A DNA stretch of 64,000 nucleotides from Streptomyces cyaneochromogenes (GTDB lineage: Bacteria; Actinomycetota; Actinomycetes; Streptomycetales; Streptomycetaceae): the NCBI RefSeq assembly GCF_003963535.1, contig NZ_CP034539.1:8804001-8868000 (forward strand). Reading direction: 5' to 3'. Of this stretch, positions 9,290-17,915 are shown piece by piece. Position 1 is the first letter of the stretch. Each line of letters begins with the position of its first letter. Made by a program: the position numbers and the translations under genes. The notes beneath the pieces were generated by a model. The model saw only the letters and a program-made list of their open reading frames with translations. It was not told the origin of the DNA and did no database searches.

Positions 9290-10687
9290 TCAGCGCCCGA
9301 AGTTGAACCAGTTCACGTTCACGAAGTCCGCCCCCTGCCCACTGGTGAAGGTGAGATAGACGTCGTGCGTGCCCGTCACCCCGCTGATGTTCGCCGGGAT
9401 CGTCCGCCACGACTGCCATCCGCCCGTGTTGCCGACGGCGAAACTGCCGACGGGCGCGTTGCTGCGGCTGTCCAGGCGCACCTCGACCAGGCCGCTGACG
9501 CCGCCCGCCGCACCGCTCGCCACTCGGGCGACGAACTGAGTGGCCGCCGTGGAGCCGAAGTTGACGCCCCGGTACAGCGCCCAGTCGCCGTTGGCGAGGG
9601 AGCCGATGTTCTGGCCGCCGCCCGAGTCGGAGGTGGACTCGGTGCTCGTGCCGCTCTGGCTGTCGAACGACTCGGCCTGGATGGCGCTGTAGGCGTCGCG
9701 GTTGCCCGTCGGCGGGGGCGTGGTACCGCTCCCACCGGCCGACAGCACCTGGACGTAGTCGACGACCATGGGCACCCCGGACTGCGTACCGCTGTCCAGG
9801 CCGCCGCCGAACGCGTCCGGGAAGGCGCCGCCCATCGCCACGTTCAGGATGATGAAGAAGCCGTGGTTGGTGGCGTTGGACCAGGTCGTCGCGTCCATCT
9901 GGCTCGCGTTGACCGAGTGGAACTGGGTGCCGTCGACGTAGAAGCGGATCGTCTCGGGGCTCACCGAGCGGTCCCACTCCATGGTGTAGGTGTGGAAGGC
10001 CGACTGGCATGTCGAGCCGGGACACGCCGTGTAGTTGCCGATGCCGCTGGTCTCGTTGCACGGCCCACCGGGGTTGGTGCCGCAGTGCATCGTGGCCCAG
10101 ACCCGGTTCAGGCCCTGGACGTTCTCCATGATGTCCAGCTCGCCGACGCTCGGCCAGTTCTGGTAGTTGCCGCGGTAGGGCGCGCCCAGGGCCCAGAACG
10201 CCGGCCAGTAGCCCTCGGCGGCGGTGCCGGTGACGTTCGGCATCTGGATGCGGCCCTCGACGCGCAGCTTGCCGCCCGCCGGGGGCTGGAAGTCGGTGCG
10301 GTTGGTCTCGATGCGGCCCGAGGTCCAGTTGCCGGCGGAGTCGCGCAGCGGGGTGATGCGGAGGTTGCCGTTGCCGTCGAGCGAGACGTTGTTCGTGCTG
10401 TTCGTCATCGTCTCGACCTCGCCGGTGCCCCAGTTGGCGGGGCCGCCCGGATAGCCGGTGCCGGTCGCGTACTGCCAGTTGGAGGTGTTGACGCCGGTGC
10501 CCGCGGCGCCGTTGAAGTCGTCGAGGAAGACCTGCGTCCAGCCCGACGGGGGCGTGGGCGCGGAGGCGTTCGCGGACGGGACGGCTACGGTCGCGGCGGC
10601 CGCCGCCAGGCCCAGCGCGCCGAGCGCGGCGACGAGGACGCGCCTGAGGGGCCGCCGTCTGCGGTGTATGCCGGAGGATTCACTCAT
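9290..10687 (-). CDS. secreted GH16 endo-beta-1,3-glucanase with C-terminal CBM6
   Basis: A 465-aa secreted enzyme. Residues 1-42 are a signal peptide (arginine-rich start, hydrophobic core, ANA-SA type cleavage). Residues about 48-310 are GH16, with the catalytic signature E183-L-D185-I-M-E188 of laminarinase-type enzymes (E183 nucleophile, E188 acid/base by family analogy). A short GTTPPPTGN linker leads to a CBM6-type module, about 325-465, ending VNVNWFNFGR. It should cleave beta-1,3-glucans such as fungal laminarin outside the cell. A 14-bp LacI-type palindrome lies about 86 bp upstream, suggesting induction by a released oligosaccharide. Confidence 0.94.
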   Translation of the reverse strand: MSESSGIHRRRRPLRRVLVAALGALGLAAAAATVAVPSANASAPTPPSGWTQVFLDDFNGAAGTGVNTSNWQYATGTGYPGGPANWGTGEVETMTNSTNNVSLDGNGNLRITPLRDSAGNWTSGRIETNRTDFQPPAGGKLRVEGRIQMPNVTGTAAEGYWPAFWALGAPYRGNYQNWPSVGELDIMENVQGLNRVWATMHCGTNPGGPCNETSGIGNYTACPGSTCQSAFHTYTMEWDRSVSPETIRFYVDGTQFHSVNASQMDATTWSNATNHGFFIILNVAMGGAFPDAFGGGLDSGTQSGVPMVVDYVQVLSAGGSGTTPPPTGNRDAYSAIQAESFDSQSGTSTESTSDSGGGQNIGSLANGDWALYRGVNFGSTAATQFVARVASGAAGGVSGLVEVRLDSRSNAPVGSFAVGNTGGWQSWRTIPANISGVTGTHDVYLTFTSGQGADFVNVNWFNFGR

Positions 10688-11014
10688 GGGGGGTGCTGCC
10701 TCTCGGTGTACGGAGTGGGGAAGGGTGCGAGTGCCTTTGAGAGAGGGCGAACGCGTTCCGCGTGCGTGTTACTGAGAGCGCTCTCAAAGTGTCGCCAATG
10801 TGCTCCCCGGCACTCCGGCCGTCAAGAGGTGAAGCAGAGAAATCCCGTTCCTCACGCGGGTCTTCACTCTATGAACACGGCGACTCGCTACACCGCACTG
10901 CCTGCCTTCCACTGTGCCCACGACAGGTTCCACCCGTTCAGCCCGTCGTCCGGATCGACGGTCCGCTCGCCCGAGTTCCTGACGACCATCACGTCCCCGA
11001 GAGAGACTGACCGC
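10688..11014. other. 327-bp intergenic region between GH16 and DUF1905 genes
   Basis: This stretch is the shared divergent upstream region. It contains the LacI-type palindrome at 10773-10786 near the GH16 side. On the plus strand the DUF1905 frame is open back to an ATG at 10871, which would add 48 residues with no family resemblance, so I treat 10871-11014 as non-coding. I see no other gene or repeat. Confidence 0.6.
10773..10786. promoter_or_regulatory. LacI-family operator-like palindrome upstream of GH16
   Basis: TGAGAGCGCTCTCA is a perfect 14-bp palindrome. It differs by one symmetric base pair from the Streptomyces CebR-type box TGGGAGCGCTCCCA that controls cellulose/cellobiose genes. 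It lies about 86 bp before the GH16 start. No LacI gene is adjacent, so the repressor would act in trans. Confidence 0.75.
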
Positions 11015-11302
11015 ATGGAACTCGCCTTCACCGGCCCGGTGATCGAATGGCGCGGGCCCGCGCCGTACTACTTCGTCCGTGTGCCGGACGACGAGTCCGC
11101 CGACATCCGGCAGGTGGCCTCGATGGCCACCTACGGCTGGGGTGTGATCCCGGTCGAGGCCCGGATCGGCGAGGTCGCCTTCGAGACGTCGCTCTTCCCC
11201 AAGGACGGCGGCTATCTGCTGCCGCTCAAGAACGCCGTGCGCAAGCCGCGCGGTCTCGGCTCCGGTGACGAGGTGGCCGTGGAGATGACCGTACGTATCT
11301 GA
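11015..11302 (+). CDS. DUF1905 domain protein
   Basis: A 95-aa protein that fits the small DUF1905 beta-barrel-like family: MELAFTGPVIEWRGPAPYYFVRVP at the start, GWGVIPVEARIG in the middle, KDGGYLLPLKNAVR, and a C-terminal VAVEMTVRI strand. The family function is not established. The start at 11015 has GAGAGA upstream and gives the usual length. It stands alone on the plus strand and ends at a strong bidirectional terminator shared with the convergent MMPL gene. Confidence 0.85.
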   Translation: MELAFTGPVIEWRGPAPYYFVRVPDDESADIRQVASMATYGWGVIPVEARIGEVAFETSLFPKDGGYLLPLKNAVRKPRGLGSGDEVAVEMTVRI

Positions 11303-11324
11303 CCATGGCCAGGGACGGCCGCAT

Positions 11325-11353
11325 GGCACCGGCACCCGTGCGGTGCCGGTGCC
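11325..11353. terminator. bidirectional hairpin terminator
   Basis: A perfect 12-bp stem (GGCACCGGCACC pairing with GGTGCCGGTGCC) with a 5-nt loop CGTGC, extended by one T-A pair. It lies between the convergent stops of the DUF1905 gene and the MMPL gene. There is no T-run, which is common in Streptomyces. Confidence 0.85.
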
Positions 11354-11362
11354 ACGCCGGAG

Positions 11363-13480
11363 TCAGACGTTCGTCGGCACGGACGGCGGGGAGGCCGGTG
11401 GCGAGGCGGGTGTCTCCTCGTGCAGGCCGAACCGGTCGTGCAGGCGGCGCAGCGGCCCCGGTGCCCACCAGGCGCGGCGGCCGAGCAGCGCCATCGTCGC
11501 CGGGACCAGCAGCATCCGGACGACCGTCGCGTCGATCAGCACCGCGAGGGTGAGCCCGAGGCCGATCTGCAGGATCGGCGCGAAGCCGCCGGTCATGAAG
11601 GCGCCGAAGACCACCGCCAGGAGCAGCGCCGCACAGGTGACCACACGGCCCGAGCGGCGCAGACCGGTGACCACGGCCTGCTGGTCGTCGCCGGTCAGCT
11701 CGCGCGCCTCGCGCATCCGGGCCAGGATGAACAGCTCGTAGTCCATGGCGAGGCCGAACGCGATCGCCACGATCAGCGGCGGCGCGGTCAGGCTCAGCGC
11801 GTCCAGGCCCTCGCCGCCCAGCAGCCCGGCCAGGTGGCCGTCCTGGAAGACCCACACCACCACGCCGAGCGCGGCGCCCAGGCTGAGCAGGGTGGTGAGG
11901 ATGGTGCGCAGCGGGATCAGCAGCGAGCCGGTGAAGGCGAAGAGCAGCGCGAAGATGCCGGCCAGGACGGTGACCGCCGCCCAGGGCGCCCGGTCGGCGA
12001 GCATCTCCCGGAAGTCCACCAGGCGAGCGGCCGGCCCGGTGACCTCGACGGGTTCGTCGCCGCGGACCTCCCGGATCCGCTCGACCAGGGCGGTGGCCTC
12101 CGCGCCGTCGACGCCGCCCGGCGGCCGGATGCGGACGACCGTGGCGCCGCCGGACAGTTCACGGGACTCGGCCGTCGGGGACAGGGCCCGGATCCGGTCG
12201 GCGGTCGCGCCGTCCGTGCCCGGCCGCAGCACGACGGTGATCGGGGAGACTCCGGTGCCGGGCGGGAAGTGCGCGTCGACGGTGTCGTACAACTGCCGTG
12301 CCTCGGTGCTCGACGGGAGCTGCTTGGCGTCGCCGAGGTTGATCGTCATGCCGGTGACGGGCAGCGCCAGGACCAGCAGGACCGGGACGACGGTGGCCAG
12401 GACGGCGATGCGGCGGCGGGCCGAGAAGCGGGCCAGGCGGGCGAAGACACGGCCCTCCTCACCCTCCGGCCGGACCTTCGCCGGGCTGATCCTCCCGCCG
12501 AACCTGGCGAGCAGCGCGGGCAGCAGCGTGAGCGCGGCCAGCATGTCGACCACCACCACCGCGGCCACGGCCAGGCCCATGCTGCGCAGGAACACGCTCG
12601 GGAACACCAGCAGCCCGGTCAGGCTGACGGCGACGGTGAGCCCGGAGAAAAGCACGGTCCGGCCGGCCGCGGCGACCGTGCGGTGCACGGCCTCCACCAC
12701 GTCCTCGGTGCTGCGGCGTTCCTCGCGGAAGCGGACCACCATCAACAGGGCGTAGTCCACGGCGAGTCCGAGCCCCAGCATCGTGGTGACCTGGATCGCG
12801 TACACCGAGATGTCGGTGACCTCGCTGAACAGGAACAGCGCCAGGAACGCCCCCGCGATCCCACTGACCGCGATCACCAGCGGCAGCCCCGCCGCGCGCA
12901 GCCCGCCGAACACCACCAGCAGCAGGGCGAGGACGACCGGCAGTGAGATCAGCTCCGCGTTGCGTACGTCCTCCTGGGCCCGTTCGGAGATCTGCGTGCC
13001 CAGCAACGGGCCGCCGCTGACGTGGACTTCGGGCGCGTCGATCTGCCGGATGCGGTCGGCGGCGGCGTCCACGGCCCGTTCCTCGGCGTCGTCGTCGAGT
13101 CCGCCCTCCAGGGTGACGGGGATGATCAGGGCCCGCCCGTCCTCGGCGGTCAGGCCGCGCGTGGCGTACGGGTCGGGCACGTCGGCCACCCCGGCCACGG
13201 CCCGCACGTCGGCGACGGCCCGTTCGACCTGGGCCCGCAGACCGGGGTCGGACACGGCGGTGCCCTCGACGACGGCGGTGATCGACTCGCCGGTCGGGTC
13301 GGTGCGTTCGAGGTACTGTCCGGCCGCTTCCGACTCGGTGCCGGGGATGTCGGCCACGTTGTCGGAGAGCCGGCTGAAGACGCCCGTCCCGAGGCCGAAG
13401 CCGAGCAGCAGGAAGAGCACCCAGAGAGCGATGACGGTGAGCGGGCGGCGGGTCGCCGCCCGGGCGAGCATGGAGAGCAC
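11363..13480 (-). CDS. MMPL/RND-superfamily membrane transporter
   Basis: A 705-aa integral membrane exporter of MMPL type: two repeats, each with an N-terminal TM helix, a large extracytoplasmic loop (about residues 35-170 and 380-500), then five to six TM helices. Typical segments are GLGLAVDYALLMVVRFREE (about 235) and AIAFGLAMDYELFILARMREA (about 570), the proton-relay Asp-Tyr motifs. GTG start with GGGAGG close upstream. It lies 128 bp downstream of a response-regulator gene on the same strand, so it is a likely target or co-transcribed member of that two-component system. Substrates of such proteins are usually lipids or small hydrophobic molecules; none can be assigned. Confidence 0.93.
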   Translation of the reverse strand: MLSMLARAATRRPLTVIALWVLFLLLGFGLGTGVFSRLSDNVADIPGTESEAAGQYLERTDPTGESITAVVEGTAVSDPGLRAQVERAVADVRAVAGVADVPDPYATRGLTAEDGRALIIPVTLEGGLDDDAEERAVDAAADRIRQIDAPEVHVSGGPLLGTQISERAQEDVRNAELISLPVVLALLLVVFGGLRAAGLPLVIAVSGIAGAFLALFLFSEVTDISVYAIQVTTMLGLGLAVDYALLMVVRFREERRSTEDVVEAVHRTVAAAGRTVLFSGLTVAVSLTGLLVFPSVFLRSMGLAVAAVVVVDMLAALTLLPALLARFGGRISPAKVRPEGEEGRVFARLARFSARRRIAVLATVVPVLLVLALPVTGMTINLGDAKQLPSSTEARQLYDTVDAHFPPGTGVSPITVVLRPGTDGATADRIRALSPTAESRELSGGATVVRIRPPGGVDGAEATALVERIREVRGDEPVEVTGPAARLVDFREMLADRAPWAAVTVLAGIFALLFAFTGSLLIPLRTILTTLLSLGAALGVVVWVFQDGHLAGLLGGEGLDALSLTAPPLIVAIAFGLAMDYELFILARMREARELTGDDQQAVVTGLRRSGRVVTCAALLLAVVFGAFMTGGFAPILQIGLGLTLAVLIDATVVRMLLVPATMALLGRRAWWAPGPLRRLHDRFGLHEETPASPPASPPSVPTNV

Positions 13481-13608
13481 GGTGCCTCCCGGCGGACGTC
13501 GGTTGCCATCGCCCCCAGGCTCGTGCCGCGGGGGTGGTCACCGGATCGCCCAAGGGAGCGGTTTGCGGGCCTCCGTCGTACGGGGGAGAGGTGCCGCGAT
13601 CTCCCTCG

Positions 13609-14277
13609 CTAGGGGGATCCCGGCGTCACGAGCCCCGTCTCGTAGGCGCAGATCACCGCCTGCACCCGGTCCCTGAGAGCGAGCTTGCCGAGCACGTTGC
13701 TGACATGGGTCTTCACCGTGTGCTCGCTGACGAACAGGGTCGTGGCGATCTCCGCGTTGGACAGCCCGCGGGCCAGCAGCCGCAGGGTCTCCACCTCGCG
13801 CGCGGTCAGGACGTCCAGGCGCTGCGGGGTGACCTCCGCCGCGGCCTCCTCGCGGCGGCGCCGCACGATGTCCGCGACCAGCCGCCGGGTCACCGTGGGT
13901 GCGAGCAGCGAGTCCCCGGCGGCGACGACCCGCACCGCGTGCACGAGATCGTCGCGCCGTACGTCCTTCAGCAGGAAGCCGCTGGCGCCCGCGCACAGCG
14001 CCTCGTACACGTACTCGTCCAGGTCGAACGTGGTCAGCATGACCACCTTGCAGCTGGACTGCCCGCACACCCGCCGGGCCGCGTCCAGTCCGTCCATGAC
14101 CGGCATACGGATGTCCAGGAGCAGCACGTCGGGCGTGTGCCGCCGCACCGCGGCGACCGCTTCGGCGCCGTCCCCGGCCTCGGCGACCACCTCGATGTCC
14201 TGCTGTGCCTCGAGGATCATGCTGAAGCCCGCGCGTACCAGTTCCTGGTCGTCGGCGACGACCACCCGGATGCTCAT
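13609..14277 (-). CDS. NarL/LuxR-family response regulator
   Basis: A 222-aa regulator. Residues 1-120 are the receiver, with acidic pocket VVVADDQELV and phospho-acceptor in DVLLLDIRMPVMDG. Residues about 155-215 are the LuxR HTH (LTAREVETLRLLARGLSNAEIATTLFVSEHTVKTHV). The start ATG overlaps the histidine kinase stop by 4 bp, so the pair is translationally coupled. The MMPL gene follows downstream on the same strand and is the natural candidate target. Confidence 0.96.
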   Translation of the reverse strand: MSIRVVVADDQELVRAGFSMILEAQQDIEVVAEAGDGAEAVAAVRRHTPDVLLLDIRMPVMDGLDAARRVCGQSSCKVVMLTTFDLDEYVYEALCAGASGFLLKDVRRDDLVHAVRVVAAGDSLLAPTVTRRLVADIVRRRREEAAAEVTPQRLDVLTAREVETLRLLARGLSNAEIATTLFVSEHTVKTHVSNVLGKLALRDRVQAVICAYETGLVTPGSP

Positions 14278-15467
14278 CCCAGGGCCGCCTGCCGGTCGAG
14301 GGTCGCGGGAAGCCGTACGACGACCCGGAAGCCGCCCTCCGGCCCGCGCCCGGTGTGTGCGCTGCCCCCGCAGGCGGCGGCGCGTTCCCGGATGCCGATC
14401 AGACCGTGCCCGCCGTGGCCGGCCGTCGGCCCCCGTCCGTCGTCGGTGACCGTCAGGGTCAATTGGTCCTCCGCCCAGTCGAGTTCGACGATCGCGGAGG
14501 CAGCGTACGCGTGTTTGACGGTGTTGGTGAGGGCCTCCTGCACCACGCGGAAGGCGGCGACCTCGGTGTCCGGGGGCAGCGGGCGGGGCGTGCCGCAGGT
14601 GCGCAGCTCCACGCGCAGCCCGGTGGACTCGGCGACCTGGCGGACCAGGCCGGGCAGCTCGGCCACGCCCGGCTGCGGCAACCGCCATGGGCCGCCACCC
14701 GCCTGCGGGTCCTTGAGCACGCCGAGGATCCGGCGCAGCTGCGCCATCGCGTCCCGCCCCGCCGTCGCGATCGCGTCGAACGCCGCCTCCGCACGCGCCG
14801 GGTCGCTGCGCACCACGACCGGCCCGGCCTCGGCCTGCACCACCATGAGGCTCACCGCGTGCGCGAGGACGTCGTGCATGTCCCGGGCGATCCGGGAGCG
14901 CTCCTGGGCGATGGCCCGCGCGGTGTCGGCGGCCCGCTCCCGCTCCAGGCGCCGGGCCCGGTCCTCCAGCTCGGCGGTGTAGGCCCGCTGCACCCGGGCG
15001 AGCACGCCGAAGCCGTACGCGCAGACCACGCTCAGCAGATGGAAGGCGTATTCGAACGGCTGCGGGTCCTCCTTGTGCATCATCGTGAGCGAGACCCCGA
15101 GCAGCCAGCCCACCAGCATCAGCCGGCGGTGCCAGGGCCTGCCCAGGGCGGCCATCGTGTACAGGACGACGATGCCGCCGTACATCACGTCCGGTGGCGG
15201 CGCGTGGTAGACGGCCTGCGCCGGGGTGGCCACCGACACGGCACACGCGGTCGCGAACGGCGCCCGCCGGCGCCACACCAGCGGCACCGCGGTGGCCGCG
15301 CCGATCAGCCAGCCCTGCCAGGTCAGCCGGTCGTCGCCCTCGTCGGGGAAGATCCACTGCAGGGAGACGGCGAACAGCACGAGTGCGGCGAGCGCCGAGT
15401 CGACGACGTACGGGTTGGCGGTGCGCAGGCGCTCGGCTACGGGGGAGATCCAGGAACGAGCGGACAC
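14274..15467 (-). CDS. sensor histidine kinase, HisKA_3 type
   Basis: A 397-aa membrane kinase. The N-terminal ~150 residues hold five or six hydrophobic helices with almost no extracytoplasmic domain, so it probably senses the membrane itself or a partner. The dimerisation box is ERSRIARDMHDVLAHAVSLMVV, with the phospho-accepting His in RDMHD. The C-terminal ATPase has an N box near NTVKHAYAA and G box GRGPTAGHGGHGLIGIRER. It is the first gene of the pair. This HK/LuxR-RR/MMPL or ABC exporter arrangement is common in actinobacteria for envelope stress and drug export. Confidence 0.95.
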   Translation of the reverse strand: MSARSWISPVAERLRTANPYVVDSALAALVLFAVSLQWIFPDEGDDRLTWQGWLIGAATAVPLVWRRRAPFATACAVSVATPAQAVYHAPPPDVMYGGIVVLYTMAALGRPWHRRLMLVGWLLGVSLTMMHKEDPQPFEYAFHLLSVVCAYGFGVLARVQRAYTAELEDRARRLERERAADTARAIAQERSRIARDMHDVLAHAVSLMVVQAEAGPVVVRSDPARAEAAFDAIATAGRDAMAQLRRILGVLKDPQAGGGPWRLPQPGVAELPGLVRQVAESTGLRVELRTCGTPRPLPPDTEVAAFRVVQEALTNTVKHAYAASAIVELDWAEDQLTLTVTDDGRGPTAGHGGHGLIGIRERAAACGGSAHTGRGPEGGFRVVVRLPATLDRQAALG

Positions 15468-15566
15468 GGGCGGCTCCTCGGGGCAAGGGCCCTTTCAGTA
15501 TCGCGAGGGACCTCGCGCCCCGTCCTCACCGGCGAGAGGGATATCAGCGGCCCGCCGCGAGGTCCC

Positions 15567-16355
15567 CTACGCCCCCTTCTCCGGCTGCCACCCCAGCCCC
15601 CGCGAGATCCCGCGCGCCGCGAGCCGCACCGCCGGCACCAGCACCGGCACCTGTGCGTCGGTCTGCGGTACGACCACGGACACGGCGGCGACGACCGACC
15701 CGCCCGGGCCGCGCACCGGTGCGGCGACCGACAGCGCGTCGTCGGTGACCTGGCGGCTGCTCACCGCCACCCCCGTGCGGCGTACGTCGGCCAGCACGCG
15801 GCGCAGCCGGGCCGGTTCGGTGACCGTGTACGGCGTGAAGGAGGCGAGCGGCGCGGCGCAGTACTCCTCCTGGAACTCCGGGGCGCTGTGCGCGAGCAGC
15901 GCGAGCCCCACCCCGGTGGCGTGCAGCGGCCAGCGCGCCCCGACCCGGATGTGCACGCCGACCGCCGACCGCCCCGACAGCCACTCGATGTAGACGACCT
16001 CGGGACCGTCCTGGACCGCCAACTGGACGTTTTCATGCGTCGCTTCGTACAGGTCCTCCAGATACGGCAGCGCGATCTGCCGCAGCGCCAGCCCGCGCGG
16101 GGCCAGCGCGGCCACCTCCCACAGCCGCAGCCCCACGTGGTAGAGGCCGGAGTCGTCCCGCTCCAGGGCGCCCCACTCGGTCAGCGCGGTCACGAGCCGG
16201 TGCGCGGTGGTCAGGGTCAGCCCGGCCCGCCGGCTGATGTCGGTCAGGCTGAGCGCCGGATGCTCGAGGTCGAAGGCGGCGAACACCGCCAGCAGCCGGT
16301 CGGGCGCGGAACGCCTCCCCTTGGCCGTCAGGGAGGGCACGGCGTCGGCGGTCAT
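15567..16355 (-). CDS. IclR-family transcriptional regulator
   Basis: A 262-aa regulator. Residues about 18-80 form the winged HTH (LTDISRRAGLTLTTAHRLVTAL). Residues about 90-255 are the IclR effector domain, with HENVQLAVQDGPEVVYIEWLSG and a C-terminal VAAPVRGPGGSVVAAVSV segment. It follows the MarR gene by about 10 bp on the same strand, so the two regulators are probably co-transcribed, divergent from the SDR operon. IclR proteins often sense aromatic or small carboxylic acids, fitting the acyl-CoA catabolic neighbours. Confidence 0.93.
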   Translation of the reverse strand: MTADAVPSLTAKGRRSAPDRLLAVFAAFDLEHPALSLTDISRRAGLTLTTAHRLVTALTEWGALERDDSGLYHVGLRLWEVAALAPRGLALRQIALPYLEDLYEATHENVQLAVQDGPEVVYIEWLSGRSAVGVHIRVGARWPLHATGVGLALLAHSAPEFQEEYCAAPLASFTPYTVTEPARLRRVLADVRRTGVAVSSRQVTDDALSVAAPVRGPGGSVVAAVSVVVPQTDAQVPVLVPAVRLAARGISRGLGWQPEKGA

Positions 16356-16365
16356 CGGCGTCCCC

Positions 16366-16791
16366 TCACCCCAGCCCGGACTCGGTGACTTTCCGCAGCA
16401 AGGTGTGCAGCTGCTCGCGCTCGGCGGCGTCGAGCGGCTGGACCAGCTCGTTGGTCACGCGCTGCCCGGCCTCGTCGGTGTCCCGCAGGAAGGCCCGGCC
16501 CCCGTCGGTCAGGACGACGATCCGGCTGCGGCGGTCGTCGGGGGAGGGGCGCCGCTCGGCGAAGCCCAGTTTCTCCAGGTCGTCGACCAGGCCGACGATC
16601 GCGCTCGGGTCGTAGCCGAGCGACGCGCTCAGCTCGCGCTGGAGCGCGCCCGGGGACGTGGCGAGGAAGCGCAGCAGCGCGTAGTGGCGCAGGCGCAGGC
16701 CCGACTCCTGGAGGAAGGAGTTGAACAGCTGACCGGAGCGCAGGCCGAGGCGGTACAGCAGATAGCCCGTGTCCGCGTGCAGTCCGCGCAT
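16366..16791 (-). CDS. MarR-family transcriptional regulator
   Basis: A 141-aa winged-helix regulator: HYALLRFLATSPGALQRELSASLGYDPSAIVGLVDDLEKLGFAERRPSPDDRRSRIVVLTDGG is the classic MarR DNA-binding core with the DDRR wing. The start is uncertain: the ATG at 16789-16791 lacks a clear ribosome site, while upstream an AGGGAG sequence sits in front of an in-frame ATC. The protein may therefore be about 20 residues longer. It is divergent from the SDR operon and is the most likely repressor of it. Confidence 0.9.
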   Translation of the reverse strand: MRGLHADTGYLLYRLGLRSGQLFNSFLQESGLRLRHYALLRFLATSPGALQRELSASLGYDPSAIVGLVDDLEKLGFAERRPSPDDRRSRIVVLTDGGRAFLRDTDEAGQRVTNELVQPLDAAEREQLHTLLRKVTESGLG

Positions 16792-16916
16792 CCACGGCTC
16801 GCTCGAGTCGATCGGTGCGGGGTTCGTGGTCTGCCGGCTGGTGATGGCGGGCTCCCTGGTCGAGGCCCCGGGTGGGGCGGTGCGTACGTACGGGACCCAG
16901 CATGACGCAAGGACGG

Positions 16917-16949
16917 GTCGACAACAACTATTGACGTCGACAACTATTG
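16917..16949. promoter_or_regulatory. direct repeats at the MarR/SDR divergent promoter
   Basis: GTCGACAAC occurs at 16917-16925 and 16936-16944, and CAACTATTG at 16925-16933 and 16941-16949. ACAACTATTGT in the second copy is itself an imperfect dyad (ACAA-CTA-TTGT). A TTGACG hexamer at 16931-16936 could be a -35 element of the SDR promoter. This is where I would expect the MarR protein to bind. Confidence 0.6.
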
Positions 16950-16997
16950 TTCTTACCTTCGATCTCGAAGCCGCACCCCCACCGAAGGGACCCGCTC

Positions 16998-17915
16998 GTG
17001 CCCAGCATCGATCTCACCGGCAAGGTCGCCGTCGTCACCGGCAGTGGCCGGGGCCTCGGCCTCGCCTACGCGCAGGCCCTGGCCGCCCATGGCGCCGCCG
17101 TGGTCGTCAACGACATCGACGAGGCCGTGGCCGACGCGGCCGTGAAGACCATCACCGAGGCCGGCGGCAAGGCCGTCGCCGAGGTCGTCCCGGTCGGCAC
17201 CACCGAGGCCGCGGACCGGCTGGTCGGCCGCGCCGTCGAGGAGTTCGGGCGGCTCGACGTCCTGGTGACCAACGCGGGCATCCTGCGCGACAAGGTCCTG
17301 TGGAAGATGACCGACGACGACTTCGACGCGGTGATCACGACCCACCTCAAGGGCACCTTCACCTGCGCCCGCGCCGCCGCCGTCCGCATGCGCGAACAGG
17401 GCGAGGGCGGCACCCTGATCCTGGTCGGCTCCCCGGCCGGCCAGCGCGGCAACTTCGGGCAGACGAACTACGCCGCCGCCAAGGCCGGCATCGCCGCCTT
17501 CGCCCGTACCTGGTCGATGGAGCTGGGCCGCGCGGGCATCACCGTCAACGCGATCGTGCCGGTCGCCGCGACCGCGATGACCGAGACCATCCCGGCCTTC
17601 GCCCCGTACGTCGAGGCCCTGAAGAACGGGCAGCCCTTCCCGGACTTCCTGCGCAAGGGCGAGGGCTTCGGCACCCCCGAGGACTGCGCGGCCCTGATTC
17701 CCTTCCTCGCCTCCGAGGCCGCCCGGGGCGTCACCGGCCAGGCCATCGGCATCGGCGGCGACAAGGTGGCACTCTGGTCGCATCCGCAGGAGATCGCGGC
17801 GGCCTACGCCGACGGCGGCTGGACCCCCGGCACGCTGGCCGACGTCTGGCCGACCTCGGTCGGCGCCGAACTCCAGTCGGTCGGCATTCCGGCGCCCAAG
17901 TTCCCGGAGGCGTGA
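16998..17915 (+). CDS. short-chain dehydrogenase/reductase, FabG/HSD17B4-like
   Basis: A 305-aa SDR, somewhat longer than a plain FabG. The cofactor loop is GSGRGLGLAYA, followed by LVTNAGILRDK; catalytic residues sit in VGSPAGQRGNFGQTNYAAAKAG (Ser, Tyr and Lys of the YxxxK motif). The KVLWKMTDDDFDAV segment resembles peroxisomal-type 3-hydroxyacyl-CoA dehydrogenases. It starts with GTG at 16998 after GAAGGGA. It probably oxidises a 3-hydroxyacyl-CoA or related alcohol. It leads a four-gene operon and its TGA overlaps the next ATG. Confidence 0.92.
   Translation: MPSIDLTGKVAVVTGSGRGLGLAYAQALAAHGAAVVVNDIDEAVADAAVKTITEAGGKAVAEVVPVGTTEAADRLVGRAVEEFGRLDVLVTNAGILRDKVLWKMTDDDFDAVITTHLKGTFTCARAAAVRMREQGEGGTLILVGSPAGQRGNFGQTNYAAAKAGIAAFARTWSMELGRAGITVNAIVPVAATAMTETIPAFAPYVEALKNGQPFPDFLRKGEGFGTPEDCAALIPFLASEAARGVTGQAIGIGGDKVALWSHPQEIAAAYADGGWTPGTLADVWPTSVGAELQSVGIPAPKFPEA

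Noticed and set aside
10871..11014. 48-residue N-terminal extension of the DUF1905 protein
   Set aside because: No family resemblance, and the ATG at 11015 has a suitable ribosome site and gives normal length.
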